Below the pieces are notes generated by a model. The model was not told the origin of the DNA. It ran no database searches and saw nothing but the letters and a program-made list of their open reading frames with translations. Below, piece by piece: positions 43,861 to 52,696 of a stretch of DNA of 64,000 nt. Source of the stretch: Ampelocalamus luodianensis. Its lineage: Eukaryota; Streptophyta; Magnoliopsida; Poales; Poaceae. Location of the stretch: contig CM070624.1 of NCBI GenBank assembly GCA_036346255.1, positions 17,764,626 to 17,828,625 on the forward strand. The letters are read 5' to 3'. A program made the translations under genes and the position numbers. Each line of letters begins with the position of its first letter. The stretch's first letter is position 1.

Positions 43861-45423
43861 CTACGCTTTTCCCCGCCTCGACACCAAGGCACATTTCTCC
43901 GGATTGAGCTTGATTCCCTCTGCTCGAAGGCTGGCGAAAGTTTCTTGCAGGTCCCCGGGGTGGGAATTCGCGAGCTTGCTTTTTACCACGATATCGTCGA
44001 CATATGCTTCGACGTTCCTGCCGAGCTGTTCGGCGAGGACTCTTGTGATAAGGCATATAAATGTTGCTCCTGCATTCTTCAACCCGAAGGGCATACGGTG
44101 GTAGCAGTAGGTGCCGATGGGGGTGATAAAGGCAGTTTTTGCTTCGTCTTCTTTGGCCATGAATATCTGGTGGTATCCAGAGTATGCATCAAGGAAGCTC
44201 ATAAGCTCGCACCCCGAGGTGGCGTCTACTAATTGGTCGATGCGTGGTAAGGGGAAGTCGTCCTTAGGGCACGCCTTGTTGAGGTCGGTGAAGTCGACGC
44301 ACATGCGCCACTGGCCCGTATTTTTTTGGACAAGGACGGGGTTGGCGAGCCATTCGGAGTGCTTGATTTCGCGAATCACGCCGGCTGTGAGGAGGTTGGC
44401 TATCTCCTTCTTTGCTGCTTCAAGGCGTTCGGGCGTCATGCGCCGGAGCTTCTGCTTCTTTGGTGTTGCGTTTGGTCGGATAGCCAGCCGGTGCTCGATC
44501 GTATTTCTGGCCACGCCCGGGATGTATTTGGGGCTCCACGCGAAGATGTCGGCGTTGTCGCGTAGCACCCGGAGGATGCCACTGTGTTCTTCCTTCGTGA
44601 GTTCTACTCCGAGGGCCACCGTTTTCTCTGGATCATCGTCTCGGAGGGGCACCCTTTGAAGCTGTCCCTCCGGCTTTGCCTTCTGGGCCCATTTGCCGAC
44701 CGGAGCCCTGCTTTGCTGCCCCGCAGTCGCCTCAACTGCGTGGACGCGTCGAGCATGCGGGCTCGGCTCCATTTCGGCCCGGCGAGCGAGATGTTGGTTG
44801 GCCCATATCGTAATGACGCCTTCGTGCGCAGGGATCTTCATGCATAGGTAGTTGTGATGCGCAATCGCGCCGAAGGTGTTGAGGGTGGCCCTTCCGAGGA
44901 TGGCGTTGTACTGATATGGAATTTCGACAACGTCGAAAGTTATTGTCTCCGTGCGAGCTGCCCGGCCGTTGCCAAACGTGACGGGTAGGGAAATCTGACC
45001 CAAGGCCGTGACGGGCTTTCCCCCGAAGCCCACTAGTGGGATGCCTGGTGGTGACAAGAGGAGGACCCGCCTCACTTCGCAGTTGGCGATGATGGCGGAG
45101 ATAACGAGGGGATCCTGATGGGGGAAGTGTATACCCCGCGCGTCTTCTGGCCCGAATGTTTTGGACACCTCAGAGTAGCGATGCGGCAAGGAGGCTGGCT
45201 GTGTGGCCACATGGTGGATTTGCCGCACGTAGATGCGGCGTTGTCTCTTCGATGCTATGCCCAGCGAGGACCCGCCAGTGATCATGTTGATGATCCTCTG
45301 GGCTGGCCCGCCGTGGCCGCCTTCTATGCGCGGGCGTGGCGGTGGGGCTGGCAGTAGATTCTCCGCTTCCTTTTGATCTTCGTGCTCAGCTAGGTGTTGA
45401 CTGCGATGCATGTATTCGTTCAT
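43861..45423 (-). CDS. Gypsy protease and reverse transcriptase (uninterrupted part of pol)
   Basis: This 520-codon frame covers the protease (HFPHQDPLVISAIIANCEVR, with the usual active-site region replaced by LLSPPGIPLVGF) and the complete palm and fingers of RT: RRMTPERLEAAKKEIANLL, WRMCVDFTDLNKACPKD, FLDAYSGYHQI, YCYHRMPFGLKNAGATF and the catalytic YVDDIVVKS. It ends at a stop (VSRRGKA) exactly where RNase H should follow, so the polyprotein is truncated. The nominal start M at 45423 is internal to gag-pol (MNEYMHRSQ follows the zinc knuckle); a true start is not implied. Confidence 0.9.
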   Translation of the reverse strand: MNEYMHRSQHLAEHEDQKEAENLLPAPPPRPRIEGGHGGPAQRIINMITGGSSLGIASKRQRRIYVRQIHHVATQPASLPHRYSEVSKTFGPEDARGIHFPHQDPLVISAIIANCEVRRVLLLSPPGIPLVGFGGKPVTALGQISLPVTFGNGRAARTETITFDVVEIPYQYNAILGRATLNTFGAIAHHNYLCMKIPAHEGVITIWANQHLARRAEMEPSPHARRVHAVEATAGQQSRAPVGKWAQKAKPEGQLQRVPLRDDDPEKTVALGVELTKEEHSGILRVLRDNADIFAWSPKYIPGVARNTIEHRLAIRPNATPKKQKLRRMTPERLEAAKKEIANLLTAGVIREIKHSEWLANPVLVQKNTGQWRMCVDFTDLNKACPKDDFPLPRIDQLVDATSGCELMSFLDAYSGYHQIFMAKEDEAKTAFITPIGTYCYHRMPFGLKNAGATFICLITRVLAEQLGRNVEAYVDDIVVKSKLANSHPGDLQETFASLRAEGIKLNPEKCALVSRRGKA

Positions 45424-46670
45424 GGCTGCAATGGTGCGACATTCCGCTGTTGTATGCGATCCTTCGCCATGGAGGTCGCAGTATAACAGAGCTGTTGCTG
45501 TGCCGCCTCATGTGTCCTGGTGGCGCCCACCGTGCCGGCCGCGGCCCCTACCTCAGCCGCGGTTTGCTCGGCCACCTCTTCTTCCTGCTTCGGGGGGGTT
45601 CCCTTCGTCCAGATGATAGATGTTTCGGCCTTTTTGCCTATAGTTAATGCGCGGCTTGCTGGTAGCCGGGCCGGTAGCTGCGTCCTCCTTAACTGGCCTG
45701 TCCGTCGGTGAGTTGGTTGGGGTGGCACCGTTTCTCCGGGTGCTGTCCTCCTCCGCTCGGGCATACTCTTCTATTTTGTCGAAGAGTTCGCGACGTGCGC
45801 GTACGGCTTGCGTGCCAATTTCTCCGACAGGGGGCCCTTCTGCAAACCGCAGGTTGCGGCGTTTATGATGGTTGTCTCGTTAACGCCTTTGACTTGGCAT
45901 TTTACTTATGCGAACTTTCTGAAGAAACTTTGGAGTGATTCGCCGGCTCGCTTGATCGCGAACAGTGTCTCGCGTCTTTTGCTCAGCTCAGTGTAGCTTC
46001 CTTGGAAGTTATGCGATTTGGTCGCGCACTGTTCCTAGCGTAGATGGAGCGGGGATGGTGAAAACCATGTTAGGGCAACGCCCTTGAGGGCGAGCGTGAT
46101 GCTTTTCGCCTTTGTTGTGTCGTCCCCTCCCGCCGCTTCGACTGTTGTTTCGTACACGCGCAGGAATTCCGAGGGGTCCGTGCACCCTTCGAAGGGCGTG
46201 ACCTCCGGCATTTTGAAGTTCCTTGGCCAGCGTGCCGCTTCAAGTCCTGCGCTCAACGGTGAGTTTGGGTCTCCCCGGAGCTGCAGGTTCGTGTTTGGTT
46301 CCTCTAGGATCGTTTGGGCTCCGGCTTCGGGGTGTTGAGTGTCAGGCTGCGGCTAGGTGGTTGCGAGGGTGCCCCCCGCCGCCTGTCGGAGGTTGAGCAT
46401 CTCTCGCCGGAGGTCCGCCAATTTCCGCTGGAGTGCCTCGTATGATTCTCGAGTGACGCCTGCAGCGTTCGGCAAGGATGCTTCGGTGGGTGGTGCATCG
46501 CCTCCTACGATGCCTCCATGAGTGGAGTTATTGGCTTCTTCTTCTACGGCTCGGGCGGCGGCAGCGGCGGATGCGAGCCGACCCCGCTTTGCTTTAGGAG
46601 TGTTCGGGGCCGCAGCCGCCGCTGCTGCCTCGGTTGCGGAGACTTTGGGTGCTGCCCTCCGGGGGGCCAT
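45424..46670 (-). pseudogene. Gypsy gag and zinc knuckle (frameshifted)
   Basis: gag starts at ATG 46670 (MAPRRAAPKVSATEAAAAAA), has a coiled-coil stretch (SYEALQRKLADLRREML) and meets a TAG at 46353. The capsid part continues at 46256-46035 (LEAARWPRNFKMPEVTPFEG, EFLRVYETTVEAAGGD, ALKGVALTWFS), then shifts frame. The knuckle CDLHGEGSHTTAEC-like block lies just before 45423. Several breaks make it non-functional. Confidence 0.85.
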
Positions 46671-46700
46671 GAGCTTTTCTGGGTGACTTTCTTGCCGAAC

Positions 46701-46718
46701 CCCACGGACGGCGCCAAC
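46701..46718 (-). promoter_or_regulatory. Gypsy primer-binding site
   Basis: Directly after the LTR, in minus sense, is GTTGGCGCCGTCCGTGGG. The TGGCGCC start is the usual 3'-tRNA complement in grass Gypsy elements. It fixes the direction of the element as minus. Confidence 0.75.
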
Positions 46719-47225
46719 TGTCGTAGTGAGCAGACTAGATAGTAAGAAATAGGGACCCCTCATGTAGATGAGACGAGGGAATGAACAGCGGTTCGGTCTT
46801 TATTTATCTGCCCTTTTCAAGTTACAGGGTAGGGGGCTATTTATAGCTTCCTGACATGATACATGGAAATACGTACATACCCCTAACAAAGTACATTAGC
46901 CCTAGGGGCAGCAGGGTCTTTTATGCGCCCTACGCATAGCCTCTGGTCCACGATGCACCCTTGTGGACATGGTCTATCTTCAGGGGGTGCACCTGGTCTA
47001 CCGCTCTTATGGACCCCGTATTCTCCGACGGTCCTCTGCCGACTCCCTTGCGAGGTCTCTCCGGTCTTGCCGAGGGGTCTTCGGGATGTCTCCGAGGGGT
47101 CTTCGGAATCCCTTCGAGGGGTCTCCGAGGGGTCTTCGGGCCTTCTCCGAGTATGTCTTTGGAAGACCCTTTTGGTGCAACCGTGCTTCGCCGGGTCGTA
47201 GGGCCGGTGGGGCGTCCCTACGACA
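46719..47225 (-). repeat. Gypsy LTR (5' LTR in element sense)
   Basis: A 507-bp copy of the LTR at 35957, from TGTCGTAGTGAG to CCCTACGACA. It differs mainly by a few substitutions and one missing GAGGGGTCTTC-type unit. Confidence 0.93.
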
Positions 47226-49308
47226 CCCATCACAAAGACCGTGTGCGACTGACCCTTCTCGATCTTGGCCTACATGTACTGTAATATTCGAGTAGTACGG
47301 TGTATGTGGGTTGACTACATAAAGTGCCACATTTGCATGCCTTTTCTTAAAATATCTGATTGTACCTTGCAGAACACCTTCCACGATGGCGATGTGGGGA
47401 TGAGCGTGGAGACCCCTAAGAACCCAGTTGTACACCTCTGTAAGGTTAGTGGTCATTATGCCGTACCTTGCACCGTCTATGTCGTGCAGCAAGACCACTT
47501 CTCCAATGGCTCGGCCTCAATCCAATAGAAAAAGCACTTGATGTCCCTCGAGGTCCTCCGCATCACACGGGCAAGGTCAAGCTCCCATAGTGGTGGGAGG
47601 CGTTCGGGTTGGGTCGCTCCAGGAATAGGCGGACGCTTGTTCCTCTCGACAACGTGCTTCTGGTGTGCTCCTCCAACATATCCCACAACGTATCAAATTT
47701 GCGCCGCTGGTTCTGCATAGTTAGCCTCTTGAATAGCTTCATTAACGGTTGTTGTGAGAACTGCTTGGAGAAGTTAGCCCCTAGATGGCGAATACACCAT
47801 CTGTTCCTCATGTCTGGCCAAAGGAGTGGCTCCTTGGGGTCTTACTGAAGTTTTCTAATGGCCTTCATCATCCCGGGGTGGCGATCATGGATTATGCAGA
47901 CATCAAGACATGCTCCAACCTTCAGATATTGAAGGAACCACAACCAGCTGTCAAAATTCTCACTTTCGACGAATGCGATGGCTAAGGGCAGAATTTGATT
48001 GTTGCCATCAACGCCGATTGCTGTCAGGATCTGGCCCTTGTATTTCCTAGTTAGAAACGTCCCATCGACTGAGATCATAGGCAACATGTGCCTGAAAGTA
48101 TCGATGCAGGCACCGAAAGCTAAGAAGACTCTCTGTAATACCATGAAACCTAGTGGTGGTCTTCTGGATGTCTTGTCCTTCACATCAGTGCATGTGCTCA
48201 GGTTCCAGTCTTGTAGCACCTGGAGCATACACGGAATGTTGTCATAAGCCACCTCGAAGAACCGAACTTCCTTTCCAAAGCCTTCTGCTTCGTACGTTAT
48301 ACCTTCGCGTAGCTAATCTTGTACTTGAATTTCTGCTCAATAGCCACTATGATTTGCTTGGCCTCCAAGTCCTTCTTCTTCATTATCTCTCCGTATATGA
48401 GATTGGCTATGAAGGTGGATGCTAGGTTGCGATGCTTTGGTAAAACCCTACTGAGCATGAAAGAGTGCGCCTCCACCTTGAATACGATCTAGTGAGTCTC
48501 GTACTTCAGTCTACGTGCATGCACACGCCAAGGACATCCACTCTGCTCACAGACCACGATGTACTGCTCCTGGCTTGATTCGAGGACCCGAAACGTCCGC
48601 TGTATGGATAAGGCCCATAACTTAATGGTATTCTGCAGTGATCCATTGTCAGTAAACATTGCATGAAGTCGAACCTCTGTACCATGGTACTCTCACGGTG
48701 ATTTGTGCTCGTCGTGCACCGCAATACCCTTAACGTCCACTATGTTCCATTCCTACAAGATGGGATCTTCGTTCTCATTGGAAGAGTCATCGTCATTCTC
48801 TTCTAAAACTTCCTCCGTGGCTAAGGCCGTCAAGTCATCGATCACCATTTGACATACTATGATGTCTACATGCTCCTCTGCATCCGCCTGTGCAATGGGC
48901 TCAGCGTGCGGTGTGCGATCTTCCGCTTCTGCCTCTACAACATCGGCCGTCACGTCCTCTTCTGCCTCCACAACATCGGCCACCGCATCCTCTTAATGAA
49001 CCACGCGTTGCGCGCCCAAGCTAGTCCCACCAACCAGACGAGAACCGTCGACAGAGCCTCCAGCAACTCCTTTCTCACATGCTTGTACGAGTAGCACGCA
49101 CTAGTAGCCACGGCACTAGCAGCCTTGCAGAAAACCCTTTTATGCAACCATGCACATTAATCTGGTTAACTCCCACTGAATATGCGTGCGCACCGATTCC
49201 AAAGGCCATATACGACGACACTACACACTCGGGGTTCAAGGAGAAGCTGCTGGTGAGCCAGCGCAAGACATCTCCGATTTGAGTATTCTTCATGTCCGAG
49301 TGTACCAT
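47226..49308 (-). pseudogene. MuDR-type MULE transposase, N-terminal and catalytic segments
   Basis: On the minus strand the gene starts near 49308 (MVHSDMKNTQIGDVLRWLTS), passes an acidic linker (48983-48753) and a MuDR N-terminal DNA-binding region with EVRLHAMF and VVCEQSGCPWRVHARRLK (near 48690-48500). It then holds the MULE catalytic domain (from about 48252): MISVDGTFLTRKYKGQILTA, GVDGNNQILPLAIAFVESEN, SWLWFLQYL and CIIHDRHPGMMKAI. Downstream are DTLWDMLEEHTRS and IMTTNLTEVYNWVLRGLHA-like motifs. Stops are scattered (for example one near 48490 and a TAG near 47273). At 47226 it is cut by the Gypsy insertion and continues at 35956. Confidence 0.87.
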
Positions 49309-50214
49309 ACTAACTTACGGGAAACCACTCAGGTTAACACCGTATGACCTTCACGAACCGTGCCAATACCGTAATGCACTTTTTATCTTGTGGGCTCTGA
49401 CATGACTGATTTATCACTGCAAATATTTCAAACATTACAACTAGCGATTTCTCAACATACATTTAGCAAATACGTGCTAAATCAACAAGTAAACCTTCTC
49501 TTCTTACCAACAAGATTCCTTCTTCTTTCTCTCTTACCCCCCGAGTTCCTCTCTTTCCGTTCTCTCTCTCCCGAGCTCCTCTGCTTCTCTCTCTTCTTAC
49601 CTTCTCCCTCTCCTCACTTTGTCCCTCTCTTCACTTCCCCTTTCCTTCTCTCAACCGTTCGACGACCGAGAGAAATGGTGAAAGAGACCGTAAGAGGACC
49701 GAGTCTGGTTTTGTATATGGATGCTAAGTTGCTCAACCGTTGGACGACTTGGCAGCAAGTACGCCAACGATTGAGCGACACGTCAACTAGTCGCTCAACC
49801 GTTGGATGACTTAACAGTAAATAGTGCCCCAACGGTTGAGGGACACGTCCACTAGTCGCTGAACTGTTGGACGACTTGGCAGCAAGTGGTGGCCCAACGG
49901 TTCAACGGCTGCCAAATCGCTCAATGGTTGAGTGACAAGTGTCAAAGTAAGGGTTTAGGCAATTTTGAAACAACATACAACATACATACATTTTCAAATT
50001 TTGAGTGAATGCCGCCTCATTAAAAACCTTTCTAGGTCTCACACCTCGTGAGAAACCCTAGAAAGGAAAAAGAGTACGGCCATTTCATTTTCAAATTGAA
50101 ATATTCAAAGTTATTACAAACCATAGTTTCAAATGTCTCACATAGTCACACTCTCACCGACTCACACACTCACACTCATCGATCACCGGCAGAGCATCCC
50201 GATCATCAAGCCAT
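49309..50214. other. MULE 5' region with subterminal repeats
   Basis: This includes a CT-rich stretch (49540-49660) and a dense block of GTCGCTCAACCGTTGGACGACTT-like repeats in both orientations at 49725-49960, matching 23005-23180 near the other end. No further coding sequence was seen. Confidence 0.75.
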
Positions 50215-50600
50215 AGGTTCTTAAAGGAGTCTTCTAACTCCGGTCCTCCACATCATGTTGTGCTCTTTGTTGGCCTAACTCCCAGCCCTGATGCGGACTC
50301 AACATCTCCACCGCCTCGAGGCCAATCGTCGCCGCCGCTCCTCAATGATCCCGCCAAGAAGACTAAAGCAAGACTCAAGAAGTAGTTGAGACAGAACCGA
50401 CATAATATCTTTAGCCATGGTAGAGAGAATCGATAGGTTAGTTTATGCTCATGCCACCAATTGAGGATATCAAAGTCATCCTCATAGGCCACAACATTGT
50501 CACTATCAAGGTAAACAAGTGAGCTCGCATAAACCAGAGTCACAATCTTTGGATGATGAACCGCAAGCGCATCCAGACTCGATCCTCCAAAAATTTTGCC
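50215..50600 (-). pseudogene. hAT transposase C-terminal (dimerisation) fragment
   Basis: The minus strand reads DNVVAYEDDFDILNWWHEHK, then LTY, and in neighbouring frames AKDIMSVLSQLLLESCFSLL, IIEERRRRLASR, and a WELG-x-QRAQHDVED-like end. This is the hAT dimerisation block (NWW...LTYP-LS-AKDI..P.S...SES.FS...R.I..RR..L). At least two frameshifts are visible. The fragment lies between the MULE's subterminal repeats and its right end, with no hAT ends of its own seen. Confidence 0.8.
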
Positions 50601-50884
50601 CCATGCCCGCTTTCTCTTACCGTCTGCCCCGATGGATGTGTGGTCCTAGTCGTTCAATGGTTGAGTGACTTGAAGACGACACGACCGCGGAGGACAACGA
50701 GCTGTTAGAGAGAGGCTGTGAGGAAGAAGATAGTACGGAGGAGGAAGACGAGAGAAGATCCGCGCGTGGAGAGGTCGCCGAGACGGGAAGACGATGAGAG
50801 AGGCGACGATAGCGGGCAGACGATCCGGCGGCGGAGACGTCGCCGGAGACGGCAGACGAAGCGGCAGCGGCGGTCGGTGGGCTT

Positions 50885-50967
50885 GTTGGAGTGACAAGCA
50901 ATTATTACCATAAAAAAACAAAGTAATATTTCTGTAATTCGAAATAAAAAATAAATTATTAAAAAAA
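50885..50967. repeat. Right terminal inverted repeat of the second MULE
   Basis: Inverted match to 22938-23020, with the core ATTTCTGTAATTCGAAATA. It lies about 65 bp before the ATG of the NBP35 fragment. Confidence 0.85.
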
Positions 50968-51030
50968 TTCCAAATAAAAACACCAACGACACGAACAGCC
51001 GCAGCAGCGAGGAGGAAGCGATCGGAGGCA

Positions 51031-51270
51031 ATGGAGAACGTCGGCGGCAACGGCGGCGGAGACGTCCCGGAGAACGCCAACGAGCGTATGGCCGATCACT
51101 TGCTTACGCAGATTTCTTGTATCCAAGGGTTTTACGGTTCTCTTTTGATCGGTTTTGGGTTTCGCCGCAGATTGCCCGGGGGCGCAGTCAGTCGGCGGGG
51201 AAGGCGGACGCGTGCGCCGGGTGCCCCAACCAGCAGATCTGCGCCACCGCGCCCAAGGGCCCGGACCCCG
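51031..51270 (+). pseudogene. NBP35: NBP35 (cytosolic Fe-S cluster scaffold) fragment, two exons
   Basis: Exon 1 (51031-51085) encodes MENVGGNGGGDVPENANE plus one base. A donor GC/GTATGG at 51086 and an acceptor CCGCAG/AT at 51170/51171 join it to exon 2 (51171-51270), giving NEHCPGAQS, the N-terminus of plant NBP35. Exon 2 then loses frame by one base after QS. In the other frame it continues GKADACAGCPNQQICATAPK and GPDP to a donor at 51271. The cysteines are those of the N-terminal Fe-S cluster motif. The P-loop ATPase body is not found in the following 1.4 kb, before the G6PDH 3' end. It is therefore a truncated, frameshifted copy with its intron retained, i.e. made by DNA duplication and not retroposition. 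Confidence 0.82.
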
Positions 51271-52640
51271 GTACCCAACCTGCCCTGCCCTAACCGCGCC
51301 GCCGTTTACAATCTAATCTTTGTGCGACTTGGCGCGATCGCATTATGCTTTGCTTTGCTAGTATGCTGCATCGATGTTTGTTTTAGTCAGGTCTTGTTGC
51401 AATCGAGTACGAACTTCGTAGAGTGTATGGTCCGCGCTTGTATGAGCATACTTTGTAGTTGTTTTGAGCTCCTGGTAGGCTGGTACTGATGATGGGCGCG
51501 GAAGATGGTACGATTTGGTAGGGAAAATTTGATCATATACCCTCCCCTTAGATGGAAATTCAGGATTTACCCTCCGGGCCCACATGTCATTGACCTATGG
51601 TGACCCCACATGTCATTGAGGTGGGAGGGTAAATCCTGAAATCCTGAAATTCAGGGAGGGTATATGATCCAATCCCCCATTTGGTAGTGACTAACTCACC
51701 CCCGTGATCAAAGTTGCGCATGCTTTCAGTGTATTGGAGTTGTTTTAGTATATCTGACCGTGAATTCCATGATGTTGAAGAAGTTTAGATTGTATGGAGC
51801 TATGAAACAACAGCCTGGTAGAATTAGGAAAACATATGAGTTGCCTGATAGATTCCTGTTTGCCAACTTGTTAAAGTTGGTTCCTTGATTTCTCACAATT
51901 GTAATTATGGATATGCCCGATGCGAGTGTCCTAGTAACATATGTTCAAACTTCAGGCAATGCTTATGTTTGCCACCCAACTCAACTTGATCACCGGAAAA
52001 AGTGCTAGAGATGTTAAATGATCGAGTACTTAGAAGAACTTACCACTGTACTATAGATTCTCATACATGTACATACAAACTAAAGTATTACTGCAGTTAA
52101 TTGTGTGCATACATTAATGGATGATGTTACTGATGAAGGCATCTGTTAGATTCTCATACGGGCTTTGAGGTCCCACTAGCACACATACTTTGTTGCAGTA
52201 CGTCCTATCATCTGTATGATTCTCATACGTGGCATTGCTAATGATCAATGAACAGTACAAAATGCTGATTGGGTCTGCGAATTTGATCCTACAAATTGCA
52301 TTAATATCGTTTTATCCTATCTTGGCTTCTTGAGTCTTGAACTCTTGGCTTTGCTCTTACCAACTCATTCATTTCATCATCTCAAAGCGCGAGATCTCGC
52401 TGTCAGCTTATCTTGCAAATGTAGTTGGGAACACGGCATTCCCAGCATCAGTAGTAGCAGCCCAGCCAGCAGAATTGCAGGTTTAACACCGTTCCAACGT
52501 TGACAATGTGCATCTATTGAAACATGCACTTTTATTTCGCATCGCAGTCGTGATATTTTGCGAACAAGAATATTATTACATCGCCAGGTCGTTGGCGGTA
52601 CAGCGAAAATATGCAACATATATATCCGCAATAGTAGTAT
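51271..52640. other. Former NBP35 intron and spacer to the G6PDH gene
   Basis: AT-rich sequence without coding sense, holding a 158-bp MITE (51521-51678). The minus-strand G6PDH 3' UTR probably ends near 52530, where an AATAAAAG lies on the minus strand. Confidence 0.55.
51521..51678. mobile_element. 158-bp MITE with 8-bp target duplication
   Basis: The ends GGGAAAATTTGATCATATAC and, inverted, GGGGGATTGGATCATATACC match over about 25 bp, and most of the element folds into one hairpin (GATTTACCCTCC / GGAGGGTAAATC and ACATGTCATTGA inner arms). The flank ATTTGGTA is duplicated exactly (51513-51520 and 51679-51686). Eight-base duplication fits a hAT-type MITE. Confidence 0.9.
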
Positions 52641-52696
52641 AGGGCACTCTTCCTAGCTAAACAATACCTATGAGGGAGGCTATGGGAACAAGCATA

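Larger units (their letters stand above)
35957..47225 (-). mobile_element. Tat-lineage Ty3/Gypsy LTR retrotransposon, 11.3 kb
   Basis: LTRs of 529 bp (35957-36485) and 507 bp (46719-47225), both TGTCGTAG...CTACGACA, bound the element. A perfect target duplication CCCAT flanks it (35952-35956 and 47226-47230). gag-pol is on the minus strand in the order gag, zinc knuckle, protease, RT, RNase H, second RNase H, integrase. A second RNase H between RNase H and integrase marks the Tat lineage of Gypsy elements. The 3 kb between integrase and the 3' LTR hold an oppositely oriented, intron-containing gene and two tandem arrays. gag and pol carry several stops and frameshifts. The LTRs are much more alike than those of the Copia copy, so this insertion is younger. 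Confidence 0.96.
22938..50967 (-). mobile_element. MULE with its own transposase gene, split by a CACTA and a Gypsy element
   Basis: The left end (about 22938-23020) and the reverse complement of the right end (about 50885-50967) match closely: TTTTTTTAATAAT, then TATTTCGAATTACAGAAAT, then a CTTGTC(G/A)CTCC. Just inside both ends lie repeats of GTCGCTCAACCGTTGG. Minus-strand segments at 49308-47226, 35956-35875 and 25161-24807 together encode one MuDR-type transposase, which places both ends on one element. CACTA (25162-35874) and Gypsy (35957-47225) insertions make up about 22 of its 28 kb, so the original was about 6 kb. A clear target duplication was not found. A hAT transposase tail is also carried inside (50215-50600). 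Confidence 0.82.

Noticed and set aside
49390..49809. 139-codon plus-strand frame
   Set aside because: Leu/Ser/Pro-rich translation of a CT-rich tract running into MULE subterminal repeats.
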